The notes beneath the pieces are model-generated. The model saw nothing but the letters and a program-made list of their open reading frames with translations. It did no database searches and was not told where the DNA came from. DNA of 64,000 nt from NCBI RefSeq assembly GCF_039535235.1, contig NZ_BAAAWU010000001.1, positions 7,133,001 through 7,197,000 of the forward strand. The letters run 5' to 3'. Below, piece after piece: positions 49,982 to 58,293 of the stretch (position 1 is the first letter of the stretch; every line of letters begins with the position of its first letter). Origin of the DNA: Streptomyces roseoviridis (GTDB taxonomy: Bacteria; Actinomycetota; Actinomycetes; Streptomycetales; Streptomycetaceae). Made by a program: the position numbers and the translations under genes.

Positions 49982-52348
49982 ATGGAAGCCCACGAGCCCG
50001 CCGCAGACCCCGAGCGGGAGGACGCGCCGCCGCGCGGCATCGGCCGCCGCCGGTTCCTCGGCTACGTGCTGGCGGCACCGACGCTCACCGTCGCCGCCCG
50101 CATCGGCGGGGACGCCCTCGCGCCCGGGGCCGCGGCGGCGGCCGTACCCGCCGCGGCCCCGGGCGTCGTCCCGTCCCTGCCGGGACCGGCCGAGATCCTC
50201 GACCTCAACGACCTGCTCACCGCCGCCGCCCTGCCCACGGCGAACCTCATCACCATCCGCCTCGACCCCGACGGCACCGCCCACTTCGCGCTGCCCCGAG
50301 CCGAGGTCGGCCAGGGCATCACCACCTCCACCGCGATGATCATCGCCGAGGAACTCGACCTCCCCCTGGACCGGATCCGGGTCACCCTCGCCGACGCCCG
50401 CCCCGAACTGCTCTTCAACCAGCTCACCGGCGGTTCCAACACCACCGTCTCCACCTTCACGCCCGTCCGGGTCGCCGCCGCCGTCGCCCGCGGCCGGCTG
50501 CTGCGCGCCGCCGCCCTGGAACTCGGCGCCGCCGTCGACACCCTCACCACGAAGGCCGGGGTCGTCACCTCCGCCGCCGGCATCCGCCTCACCTACGGCG
50601 AGCTCGCCGTCAAGGCCGCCGCCGTCTCCGACACCGCGGTCGCCGTCACCCTCAAGGACCGCGCGGACTTCCGGATCATCGGCACCGCACAGCGCCGCAT
50701 CGACGCCCTCGCCGCCGTCACCGGACGCAAGACCTTCGCCATGGACGTCCAGGTCCCCGGCGCGCTGCCCACCATGGTCTGCCGCCCCCCGACGATCAAC
50801 GGCACCGTCCGCTCCGTCGACAACCGGGCCGAGGTCGCGGCCATGCCCGGCATCACCGATGTCGTCACCGTCTCCACCGGCGTCGCCGTCCGCGGCCGGA
50901 CCTTCGGCCAGTGCATCGACGCCGTCCGCGCGCTGAAGGTCACCTGGGGGCCCGGCACCGCCGAAGGCGCCTCCGACGCGACCGTGCTGCAGAAGCTGCG
51001 CCAGGCCGAACTCCCCCTGGCCGTACCGCCCCTCGACCTGCTCACCAAGTCCGTCGACGCCCGCTTCACCTTCCACTTCGCCAGCAACGGCGCCCTGGAG
51101 ACGAACTGCGCCGTCGCCGACGTACGGCCCGGGTCGGCCGAGATCTGGGCCGGCCTCAAGTCCCCGATCGTCGCCCAGGAGGAGATCGCGCTCCGGCTCG
51201 GGCTTCCGGTGAGCGCCGTGAAGGTCCACGTCACCGAGGGCGGCGGCTCGTTCGGCCGCAAGCTCTTCCACGACGCCGCCGCCGAGGCGGCCGAGATCTC
51301 GCAGGCGATGGGCAAGCCGGTCCGGCTGATGTGGCACCGCACCGACGACTTCCGGCAGGGCCGTACGCATCCCATGGCGATCTCCCGGGTCCGCGCCACG
51401 TACGCGCTCGGCGAGGTCCTCACGTACGAGCAGCGGCACACCTCCGTCGCCACCGACTTCGGCCACGGCGTCGGCGAGATCATCACCTCCCGGGCGGCAC
51501 AGCTGCCGGTCGCGGACCTCACCTTCTCCGAGACGATGTTCCAGCTCACCCAGTCGAGCCCCTACCACTTCGGCGTGACCACCCAGCTCCTGAACGAGGT
51601 CGACCACGGCTTCAACACCGGTTCCATGCGCGGCATCTACTCGCCCAACGTGCGCTGCGCCCAGGAACTCGTCGTCGACGAACTCGCCCGGCGGACGAGC
51701 CGGGACCCGCTCGCCTTCCGCCGCCGCTTCCTCAAGGACGAGCGGGCCCGAGCCGTCCTCGACAAGGTCGCCGAGACCGGCCGCTGGGGACGGCCCATGG
51801 CACCCGGCACGGCACAGGGCATCGCCGTCCACTCCGAGTACCACGCCTTCGTCGCCGTCCTCGCCGAGATCGACTGCAGCCCGGAGACCACCGGCCGGAC
51901 GATCCGGGACGCCTGCACGGGACCGCGCGTCACCAGGGTCGTCTGCGCCGTCGACGTCGGCCTCGCGGTCAACCCGCGCGGCCTCGAGGCCCAGATGATG
52001 GGCGGCATCATGGACGGCATCGCCCTCACCCTCACCTCCAGCCTGCACCTGAGGGACGGCCGCTTCCTGGAGAGCAGCTGGGACAACTACTTCTACACCC
52101 GGCAGTGGAACACCCCGCCCGAGCTGGAGATCGTCGTCATGCCGTCGACCGGCGACGAGCCCGGCGGCGCGGGCGAACTGGCCGTCGCCGCCGCGAGCGC
52201 CGCCGTCGCCTGCGCCTACGGCCGGGCCACCGGCACCATGCCGACCAGCTTCCCGGTCAACCACACCGCGCCGCTGCCCTTCACCCCGGCGCCCGCCGTC
52301 CCGCCGATCCCCGCCTCCCCGACCGACGGCCGCGACCGCGCCCTCTGA
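49982..52348 (+). CDS. Molybdenum hydroxylase large subunit, IorB-like (TAT exported)
   Basis: 788 residues. A twin-arginine motif (GRRRFLGYVL, residues 21-30) followed by an Ala-rich region points to export. Xanthine dehydrogenase-family Mo-binding subunit: PRAEVGQGITTSTAMIIAEELDLP, EGGGSFGRKLFHDA, GSMRGIYSPN, AVDVGLAVNPRGLEAQMMGGIMDGI and GGAGELAVAAAS with active-site Glu at about 732. It has the IorB/aldehyde dehydrogenase layout without an FAD subunit. Small 2Fe-2S subunit follows 43 bp downstream. Oxidises aldehydes or N-heterocycles; electron acceptor probably membrane cytochrome. ATG 49982. Confidence 0.92.
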   Translation: MEAHEPAADPEREDAPPRGIGRRRFLGYVLAAPTLTVAARIGGDALAPGAAAAAVPAAAPGVVPSLPGPAEILDLNDLLTAAALPTANLITIRLDPDGTAHFALPRAEVGQGITTSTAMIIAEELDLPLDRIRVTLADARPELLFNQLTGGSNTTVSTFTPVRVAAAVARGRLLRAAALELGAAVDTLTTKAGVVTSAAGIRLTYGELAVKAAAVSDTAVAVTLKDRADFRIIGTAQRRIDALAAVTGRKTFAMDVQVPGALPTMVCRPPTINGTVRSVDNRAEVAAMPGITDVVTVSTGVAVRGRTFGQCIDAVRALKVTWGPGTAEGASDATVLQKLRQAELPLAVPPLDLLTKSVDARFTFHFASNGALETNCAVADVRPGSAEIWAGLKSPIVAQEEIALRLGLPVSAVKVHVTEGGGSFGRKLFHDAAAEAAEISQAMGKPVRLMWHRTDDFRQGRTHPMAISRVRATYALGEVLTYEQRHTSVATDFGHGVGEIITSRAAQLPVADLTFSETMFQLTQSSPYHFGVTTQLLNEVDHGFNTGSMRGIYSPNVRCAQELVVDELARRTSRDPLAFRRRFLKDERARAVLDKVAETGRWGRPMAPGTAQGIAVHSEYHAFVAVLAEIDCSPETTGRTIRDACTGPRVTRVVCAVDVGLAVNPRGLEAQMMGGIMDGIALTLTSSLHLRDGRFLESSWDNYFYTRQWNTPPELEIVVMPSTGDEPGGAGELAVAAASAAVACAYGRATGTMPTSFPVNHTAPLPFTPAPAVPPIPASPTDGRDRAL

Positions 52349-52391
52349 GCGCGGACCGCCCCCCCCGCACACATCGAGAACAGGAGCCACC

Positions 52392-52871
52392 GTGCCCCAG
52401 CACACCTTCATCCTCAACGGCAGGGCCGTCACCGCCGAGGTCGAGGACGACGTCCGGCTGCTCTGGGTGCTCCGGGACGTCCTCGGCGTCACCGGACCCA
52501 AGTACGGCTGCGGCGTCGGCGTCTGCCAGGCGTGTACGAGCCACCTCAACGGCAGGGCGTTCACGCCCTGTTCCGTGCCGGTCGGGGACCTCGACGCCAC
52601 CGACGAGGTCACCACCATCGAGGGACTGCCCGCCACCGTCGGCCGGGAACTGCACCCGATGCAGGAGGCGTGGCTCGACATCGACGTCGCACAGTGCGGC
52701 TACTGCCAGCCCGGGCAGATCATGACCGCCGTGGCGGCCGTACGGCGCGCCCACGAAGCCGGACGGGAGATCGACGAGGCCGACCTCGACCAGATCCGCA
52801 ACATCTGCCGCTGCGGAACCTATAACCGTATCCGTGAGGCCATCAAGGAGGGCGCCCGCCGCATGGTGTGA
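52392..52871 (+). CDS. 2Fe-2S small subunit of the molybdenum hydroxylase, IorA-like
   Basis: 159 residues. N-terminal plant-type ferredoxin cluster Cys40, Cys45, Cys48, Cys60 and C-terminal helical cluster Cys102, Cys105, Cys139, Cys141 (CGYCQPG...CRCGTY), all intact. Shares the partner's electron path. GTG 52392 follows AGGAG. No signal peptide, so it presumably travels with the TAT-tagged large subunit by hitchhiking. Gene order large then small is the reverse of the common small-large order. Confidence 0.92.
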   Translation: MPQHTFILNGRAVTAEVEDDVRLLWVLRDVLGVTGPKYGCGVGVCQACTSHLNGRAFTPCSVPVGDLDATDEVTTIEGLPATVGRELHPMQEAWLDIDVAQCGYCQPGQIMTAVAAVRRAHEAGREIDEADLDQIRNICRCGTYNRIREAIKEGARRMV

Positions 52872-52956
52872 GCCGGTACGTCCTTCGCGCGCACCGCACC
52901 CGCACCGCGTCCACCGCACCGCGGCGGCCTCCGTGACGAGAGGAAGCGTGTCCGCC

Positions 52957-53526
52957 ATGCCCGGAAAGATCGTCCTGTTCGCCGGCGTCTCCCTCGACGG
53001 CTACACCGAGGGAGAGGGCCATGACATCGGCTGGCACCAGGTCGACGAGGAGCTGCACTCCCATTTCAACGAGGAACTCGCCGCCATGGGCGGCTTCCTC
53101 AGCGGGCGCCGCACCCACCAGCTGATGGCGGACTTCTGGCCGACCGCCGACGAGGACCCCGATCTGAGCCCCGCGATGCGCGAGTTCGCCGAGATCTGGC
53201 GGACCAAGCCGAAGACGGTCTACTCCACCACCCTGCGGCAGGCCGACTGGAACACCACCGTCGTGCCCCGCGTCGACCCGGCCGAGGTCCGGGCCCTCGC
53301 CGACGCGGCGGACGGCGACCTGACCCTCAGCGGCGCGACGCTCACCCATGCCTTCCGCGAGCACGACCTGATCGACGCGTACCAGATCTACGTCCACCCG
53401 GTCGTGGTCGGCCGCGGCACCCCGCTCCTGCGCCCCCTCGACACCCCCACCACCGTCCTGCACCTGGAACGGTCCCGGACCTTCGGCAACGGAGTGGTCC
53501 TGATGCGCTACGAGCGGCGCCGATAG
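52957..53526 (+). CDS. Dihydrofolate reductase-family (RibD C-terminal-like) protein
   Basis: 189 residues. RibD_C/DHFR-like fold (KIVLFAGVSLDGYTEGEGHDIGW, GFLSGRRTHQLMADFWP, TLSGATLTHAFREHDLIDAYQIYVHPVVVGRGTPLL). NADPH-dependent reductase, substrate unknown. ATG 52957; GTG 52948, three codons earlier, has the nearer GAGAGG site and is possible. Lies 85 bp after the 2Fe-2S gene, same strand, perhaps same transcript. Confidence 0.88.
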   Translation: MPGKIVLFAGVSLDGYTEGEGHDIGWHQVDEELHSHFNEELAAMGGFLSGRRTHQLMADFWPTADEDPDLSPAMREFAEIWRTKPKTVYSTTLRQADWNTTVVPRVDPAEVRALADAADGDLTLSGATLTHAFREHDLIDAYQIYVHPVVVGRGTPLLRPLDTPTTVLHLERSRTFGNGVVLMRYERRR

Positions 53527-53699
53527 CTCCCCGCGGGGACGCCCGACGGCGGGCGCGGCTCGCCGGCGCCGGACGTGCGGCCAGGCCGATGCGGGCCGGG
53601 CCGCCCGGGACGTACGGGCCCGTGGCTTCCGCTCCGCCTCGGCTGATCCGGCCGGCGTCGACCGGACCGTGCCGATGGCTCCAGGGCCCTTTCGTCCGG

Positions 53700-53822
53700 T
53701 CACCCGGCCCGGACGGGGGAGAGCAGGAGCCCGCGCGGGCCCTCCGGTTCGGCGCTCGCGAGCCCGGCCGCCTCCTCCGCGTCGCCCGCCTCCACCGCCG
53801 CCACCAGCGCGGCGTGCGCCTC
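53700..53822 (-). pseudogene. Possible C-terminal remnant of a GntR/FCD-type regulator
   Basis: On the minus strand the frame ending TGA (53702-53700) reads HAALVAAVEAGDAEEAA and then a Pro/Gly tail. This resembles the last helix of FCD-domain regulators (HxALvdAvrAGDaeaA). Only about 41 codons make sense before the frame dissolves near 53845. Codons are GC3-rich. It could be a chance frame; length is too short for certainty. Confidence 0.35.
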
Positions 53823-53861
53823 CCCTCGCCGAACCCATGGACACCGCCCGCGAGCGGCGAC

Positions 53862-53890
53862 GGCCCCCGCCGTCCAGGACGGCAGGGGCC
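53862..53890 (-). terminator. Terminator of the VWA/secreted-protein operon
   Basis: Hairpin GGCCCCCGCCGTCC / GGACGGCAGGGGCC, one internal mismatch, tight loop. 20 bp beyond the stop of the minus-strand gene ending at 53910. Confidence 0.8.
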
Positions 53891-53909
53891 GAGGGCCGGG
53901 CGAAGCAGG

Positions 53910-54833
53910 TCAGGCCGCGGGCGGCACCCGCGCCGGGCGGCCCGAGCCGCGCGTCAGGACGTAGCCGCCGACACCCGCGAGGGCGGCGAGCACCCCGCCC
54001 GCCGCCGTCCAGATCCAGCGGTCGGACCACCAGCCGGACGCCCAGCCGTCCTCGGGCGCCCGGGACTCCGCCGTCTCCGGCCTCGTCGCGCCGGGCACCA
54101 GCGGCACGGCGAGCGCGCCGTCCGTGGCGTAGGCCCCGCCCGTGTCGTGCGAACTCGCCGCCACCCGTGCCGAGAACGGCTGGCCCGAGTCCTCCTCGGG
54201 CAGCCCGGTCACGGTCAGCCGGACGAAGTAGCTGCCCGGCAGCGGGTCGTTCGACCAGGCGTCCGCGGCCGCCCGGACCGGACGCAGGGCGCAGGCCAGC
54301 TCCACCGTCGCGGCCGCCTTGGCGGCGACGCGGGACTGGGTGCCGTACGTGCACGGCTGCCGCCGGCGCAGCCCGTCGTAGACGTCGATCCGCCAGGCGG
54401 AGGAGCCGTGCCGCAGCGCGGTGTCCGGCAGGGTCACGGTCGCGGTGACCGTGGGCCGCTGCCCGGCGTCGGCGGGGAACACCCAGTACAGGTAGTCACC
54501 CGTGGACGCCTGCGCGGTGGCCTGCTGTCCCTGCCGGAAGAACGCGGCGGTACGGAAGGACGTGCCGGCCTCGGTCGGCCCGGCCTCGGCGGCGGCACCG
54601 CTCGCGCTGCCGCTCGGCGTCGGCGTCGCCGAGTCGGCGAGACCCGCCGGGGCGGCGGGGCCGAGCAGGACGGTACCCGCGAGCACGAGGCCCGCGGTCA
54701 GCCGGCGCGCGGAGCGCCGCAGGCCGGGTATGAGGGCGCCCGGCGTACGCGTGCCCGGTGCGGGCGCGGCCGGCGGCGTGGGCCGCGCGGACGCGGCCGG
54801 GTCGAGCGGGGGCCGCTTCGAAAGGGTGCGCAT
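53910..54833 (-). CDS. Secreted, C-terminally anchored hypothetical protein of the VWA operon
   Basis: 307 residues. An Arg/Pro-rich start, then a signal-peptide-like helix (RRLTAGLVLAGTVLLGPAAPAGLA), an Ala/Ser/Pro linker, an all-beta extracellular domain (YLYWVFPADAGQRPTVTATVTLPDTAL; one Cys pair, CTYG and CAL), a Glu/Thr-rich stalk and a C-terminal helix (WIWTAAGGVLAALAGVGGYVLT) with basic residues after it. Start ATG 54833 shares its A with the TGA of the VWA gene (TGATG), so translation is coupled. Probable partner of the VWA protein on the cell surface; function unknown. Confidence 0.82.
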   Translation of the reverse strand: MRTLSKRPPLDPAASARPTPPAAPAPGTRTPGALIPGLRRSARRLTAGLVLAGTVLLGPAAPAGLADSATPTPSGSASGAAAEAGPTEAGTSFRTAAFFRQGQQATAQASTGDYLYWVFPADAGQRPTVTATVTLPDTALRHGSSAWRIDVYDGLRRRQPCTYGTQSRVAAKAAATVELACALRPVRAAADAWSNDPLPGSYFVRLTVTGLPEEDSGQPFSARVAASSHDTGGAYATDGALAVPLVPGATRPETAESRAPEDGWASGWWSDRWIWTAAGGVLAALAGVGGYVLTRGSGRPARVPPAA

Positions 54834-56125
54834 CAGTGGGTCCTCCAGACGGCGACGCGCCAGCGGGACAGCCAGCCCCAGACCAGCCCGCCGAGGAAGC
54901 CGGCCAGGACCAGGACGCCGAGCAGCCACCAGCCGCGGCCGAGGCCGAAGGAGGCGACGTCGGAGGCGGAGCCCGGGCCGTCGACGACGTCGATGGCGAG
55001 CTCGACCGGCATGCCGGGGGTGGTCCGGACGGACGGGGGAGCGGAGAAGGAGTTGCTGACCTGGAGACAGACCGTCTCGGCGGCCGGCTTCGTGTCGTCG
55101 TCCAGGGCGTCCTCGTCGGCCCGCTTCGGATAGCGCAGACCGGTCGAGATGACGTCGGTGCGTCCGTCGCCCGCCTCGGAGCCGCGGACGATCTCCCGGC
55201 CGTGCGCGGTGACGGCCCGCAGCAGCACGCCGTAGTCCTCGTTCACGGCGCGGTCGGCGGAGATGCTCACGGAGGCGCGCAGCTCCTGGCCGGGCAGCAC
55301 GTCGACCCGGTACCACCGGTGCCGGCCGATGACCTGACGGTCGGTGTAGAGGCCCGGGCCCAGCGTCGGGGCGTCGGCGCAGCGCTCGGCGCCCCGGGTG
55401 GCCACGGGCGTGACCACCGGGTCGGCGGCGCGGTCGACCAGCTGCCGTACCCGGCCGGAGAGCTCCTCGGTGCGGTGCACGGAGGTGTAGGTGCCGCCGG
55501 TCGCCTCGGCGATGCACATCAGCTGGCGGCGGGTCTTGACGTCCGGGACGAGACCGAGGGTGTCGATGACGAGGTGGATGCCCCGGGCGGCGATGTCACG
55601 GGCCACCTCGCACGGGTCGAGCGGGGCGCAGGTGTCCTCGCCGTCCGTGATGAGCACGATCCGCTTGGTGGCCTCACCGCCCTTGAGGTCCTCCGCGGCG
55701 CCCAGCAGGGCGGGGCCGATCGGGGTCCAGCCGGTGGGGGCGAGGGTGGCGACGGCGGCCTTGGCCTCGGTGCGGTCGAGCGGGCCGACCGGGTACAGCT
55801 GCCGGGTGTCCTTGCAGCCGCGTTGCCGGTCCTGCCCCGGGTAGTCCGCGCCGAGGGTGCGGATGCCGAGCCGTACCTCCTGCGGCACCGCGTCCAGGAC
55901 CTCGTTGAACGCCTGCTTGGCGGCGGCCATGCGGGTCTGTCCGTCGATGTCGCGGGCGCGCATCGAGCCGCTGACGTCGAGCACCAGCTCGACCTTGGGG
56001 GACTCCTTCGGCGAGTCCGTGGCCGCCGGTCCGTCGTCGGCGGAGGCGCTGGTCGGGAACAGCCCGACGGTCAGGGCGGCGAGCAGCGCGCAGGCCCCGG
56101 TCGCCAGCCGTTTTCTCGTGATCAT
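54833..56125 (-). CDS. Secreted von Willebrand factor A domain protein
   Basis: 430 residues. Signal peptide (ITRKRLATGACALLAALTVGLFPTSASA), VWA domain (about 45-220) with the MIDAS DVSGSM and metal residues in TDGEDTC, beta-rich region with a Tyr/Arg-containing strand (WYRVDVLPGQELRASVSI), C-terminal membrane helix (WWLLGVLVLAGFLGGLVWGW). ATG 56125 is the only start giving a good signal peptide, though without an obvious ribosome site. Stop overlaps the next gene. Surface adhesion, metal-dependent ligand binding or assembly function inferred. Confidence 0.88.
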   Translation of the reverse strand: MITRKRLATGACALLAALTVGLFPTSASADDGPAATDSPKESPKVELVLDVSGSMRARDIDGQTRMAAAKQAFNEVLDAVPQEVRLGIRTLGADYPGQDRQRGCKDTRQLYPVGPLDRTEAKAAVATLAPTGWTPIGPALLGAAEDLKGGEATKRIVLITDGEDTCAPLDPCEVARDIAARGIHLVIDTLGLVPDVKTRRQLMCIAEATGGTYTSVHRTEELSGRVRQLVDRAADPVVTPVATRGAERCADAPTLGPGLYTDRQVIGRHRWYRVDVLPGQELRASVSISADRAVNEDYGVLLRAVTAHGREIVRGSEAGDGRTDVISTGLRYPKRADEDALDDDTKPAAETVCLQVSNSFSAPPSVRTTPGMPVELAIDVVDGPGSASDVASFGLGRGWWLLGVLVLAGFLGGLVWGWLSRWRVAVWRTH

Positions 56126-56304
56126 CGGAGGATCGTAGGGATGATCGTCCGGCAATCCAAAACCGGGCGGGTGCTCGCCTCCTGAGCACGGGTCGGGGCG
56201 GGGGAGCGGAGAGCGGGGCGGACGTGACGGGGGTCGCACCTCCCGGGACGGGGAGCGGCCGCCGCGGTGGCTTACCGTGAGGTGACCGATCACCGGGAGG
56301 ACAG

Positions 56305-56976
56305 ATGACCGGGACACGGGAGGCCGGCCCCCTCGCGCCCGCCCGCGCGGGAGGCTGGCTCCGCGACCGGGTCTGCGAGGGGCTGCGCGACCGCATCATC
56401 ACCGGGCGCCTCAGGCCCGGTGACCGGCTGGTCGAACGGGACGTGGCCGAGGACTTCGGCGTCTCGCGGGTCCCGGTGCGCGAGGCGATCCGCATCCTCA
56501 TCGGCGAGGGCTTCCTGCAGGCCGTCTCCCAGCGCCGGATCGTCGTCCGCGAGATGTCCCGGCAGGACGTGGAGAACCTCTTCGACATGCGCGAGGCCCT
56601 GGAGGTCCTCGCCGTCCGCCGCGCCGCCGAACGGCGCACGCCCGCCGAACTGTCCACTCTGGCCCGGCTGCTCGACGAGGCCCGCGCCGCCACCGGCGCC
56701 GGCGGTCCCGAACGGCTCTCCCGCGCCAACGCCGCCTTCCACGCCCAGATCGTCCGGATGTCCCGCAACGAGCTCCTCGTCACCTCCCTCGAGTCCCTGG
56801 AGGGCCGGCTCCGCTGGCTGTTCCAGCAGGTGGACGATCCGGAGCCGCTCTGGGACGAACACCGCCTGCTGTACGAGGCGATCGGCGCGGGCGCCGCGGA
56901 CGCCGCCGCCGAACTCGCCCTGCACCACGTGCGGTACTACCGCGAGGTGGCGCTGCGGCTGCTCTTCGGAGGCTGA
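56305..56976 (+). CDS. GntR-family transcriptional regulator (FCD subfamily)
   Basis: 223 residues. Winged HTH (LRDRIITGRLRPGDRLVERDVAEDFGVSRVPVREAIRIL) and FCD ligand domain (NLFDMREALEVLAVRRAAERRTPAEL, NAAFHAQIVRMSRNELLVTSLESL). The FCD metal ligands His in AFHAQI and His in LHHVR are present. Effector unknown; FCD regulators usually sense carboxylates. Divergent from the VWA operon across 179 bp, so it may regulate it. ATG 56305. Confidence 0.92.
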   Translation: MTGTREAGPLAPARAGGWLRDRVCEGLRDRIITGRLRPGDRLVERDVAEDFGVSRVPVREAIRILIGEGFLQAVSQRRIVVREMSRQDVENLFDMREALEVLAVRRAAERRTPAELSTLARLLDEARAATGAGGPERLSRANAAFHAQIVRMSRNELLVTSLESLEGRLRWLFQQVDDPEPLWDEHRLLYEAIGAGAADAAAELALHHVRYYREVALRLLFGG

Positions 56977-57297
56977 GGGGAGGGCGGCCGACCGGGGGCG
57001 GGACCGGATCGGCGGGGCTCGGGGCCGGCGGCGACGGGGCGGCAGCGCGCGTCCCGGGCCGGGCGCCGGTCGCCGTGCGCCGGGATGGCGCCCGCCACAG
57101 GGTGTCGTGGGCGGTGATCCCGGCGGCCGCGGTCCGGCGGCGCGGCTGCCCGTGCCGCTCCCGCACCGCCTCCGGGTGCGGTGACCCCCGCCGCTCGTGG
57201 CCTCCGCGCCCACGTCGTGCCTCCCCCTCCGTATGCGGGCCGCGGGCCGGGCCACCCCGGCTGACCGGGGGAGACCGGCCCGCGGCTCACGGCGGGG
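56977..57297. other. Gene-free stretch ending in a terminator
   Basis: 321 bp. No coding frame with a family match or ribosome site. The terminator at 57239-57286 is at its right end; otherwise nothing seen. Confidence 0.6.
57239..57286 (-). terminator. Nested double-stem terminator of the endonuclease gene
   Basis: Outer perfect 12-bp stem GCCGCGGGCCGG / CCGGCCCGCGGC, then GCCA and GAGA, then inner perfect 6-bp stem CCCCGG / CCGGGG around CTGA. 12 bp beyond the stop at 57298. Confidence 0.85.
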
Positions 57298-58098
57298 CTA
57301 CCAGATCGCCTCGACCCACTCCGGATGGTCGATGAACGGATTGCGGTTGCGCTGGTAGCTGTTGTAGATGACCTCGTTGCGCCGCTCCTCGAAGGCGCTC
57401 GGCGGGTCCTGCTGGTGCCACTGCTTGAGTATCGCGAGGCGGCCGTGGAAGGGGACGCTGCCGTTGGTGCTGGACTCGTTGGTCTCCAGGTCGGGCCAGG
57501 AGTCGTCGCCCTCGTAGCGCACGGCCATGTAGAGGATCATGCGGGCCACGTCGCCCTTGTCGGCGTCGCGCGGCTCGAAGGAGTTGCTGTCGGTGTAGCT
57601 GCCCGGCGCCCCGCCGACCGCGCTGCCGCCGTTGTCCCAGTCCTTGTTGCCCCGGGTGCTGTTGACCTGGACGTCGCAGGCGCGCAGGTGGTGCAGGTCG
57701 GTGCCGGGGCCGGCGGAGGTGCCGAAGCTGCCGTGGGACTGGGCCCACACGTGCTCGCGGTTCCAGTCGCCGACGTCGCCGCCGCTGAGGCTCTTGCTGC
57801 GCGAGGAGCCGCTGTAGAGCAGCAGCACGTTGCTCGTGTTGTTGGGGTCCTGGTCGGTGACCTTCAGCGCGTTCCAGACCGCGTCGTACGAGATCTTGTT
57901 CTGGCTGCTGATGATGGTGTGCAGCGAGGACTTGAGGCTCGAACCGGTCTTGCCGATGGCGTTGCGGTAGTACGTGCTGTCGTAGGCGTCGGTCGTGGCG
58001 CCGGCGGGAGTCGCGGTGACCGTAGGAAGGGTGAGGCCGACGAGGACGGCGGACATCGCCGCCCAGGTCCTCCACTTGCTCCTCTGCACAACGGACAT
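57298..58098 (-). CDS. Secreted endonuclease I
   Basis: 266 residues. Signal peptide (KWRTWAAMSAVLVGLTLPTVTATPAGA). Endonuclease I family motifs: DWNREHVWAQSHG (His-Me finger core, REHxWxxS), TDLHHLRACDVQVNSTRGNKDWDNGG, EPRDADKGDVARMILYMAVRY. The catalytic His is in REHVW and metal Asn in NSTRGNK. Extracellular non-specific DNase, likely for nutrient or competition use. ATG 58098. Terminator follows. Confidence 0.93.
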   Translation of the reverse strand: MSVVQRSKWRTWAAMSAVLVGLTLPTVTATPAGATTDAYDSTYYRNAIGKTGSSLKSSLHTIISSQNKISYDAVWNALKVTDQDPNNTSNVLLLYSGSSRSKSLSGGDVGDWNREHVWAQSHGSFGTSAGPGTDLHHLRACDVQVNSTRGNKDWDNGGSAVGGAPGSYTDSNSFEPRDADKGDVARMILYMAVRYEGDDSWPDLETNESSTNGSVPFHGRLAILKQWHQQDPPSAFEERRNEVIYNSYQRNRNPFIDHPEWVEAIW

Positions 58099-58293
58099 GG
58101 GGGGCCCTTTCCCGGGGACGGCACGCGCGGGAACACCGCCCGGGCTCAAGCGGACGGTGTTCTACGCGTGTTGAATCGGTGTCACCGGGAGAGTGGCACG
58201 AGCGGGTGGCTTGTCGTGTAACGGTCAGAAGGCTTTTCCGTGACGTTCTGACATACGGCACAACCCCGTGCCGGGCACCGGGACGGCCCCGGG

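Larger units (their letters stand above)
53527..53909. other. 383-bp stretch with a regulator remnant and terminator
   Basis: No intact gene. Contains the possible GntR/FCD remnant (53700-53822, minus) and the terminator at 53862-53890 described separately. Remainder GC-rich, nothing recognised. Confidence 0.6.

Noticed and set aside
49043..52681. 1212-codon open frame on the minus strand
   Set aside because: Antisense to the molybdenum hydroxylase genes. Only the last 220 codons (reductase, from ATG 49705) are real; the rest has a composition typical of the shadow frame.
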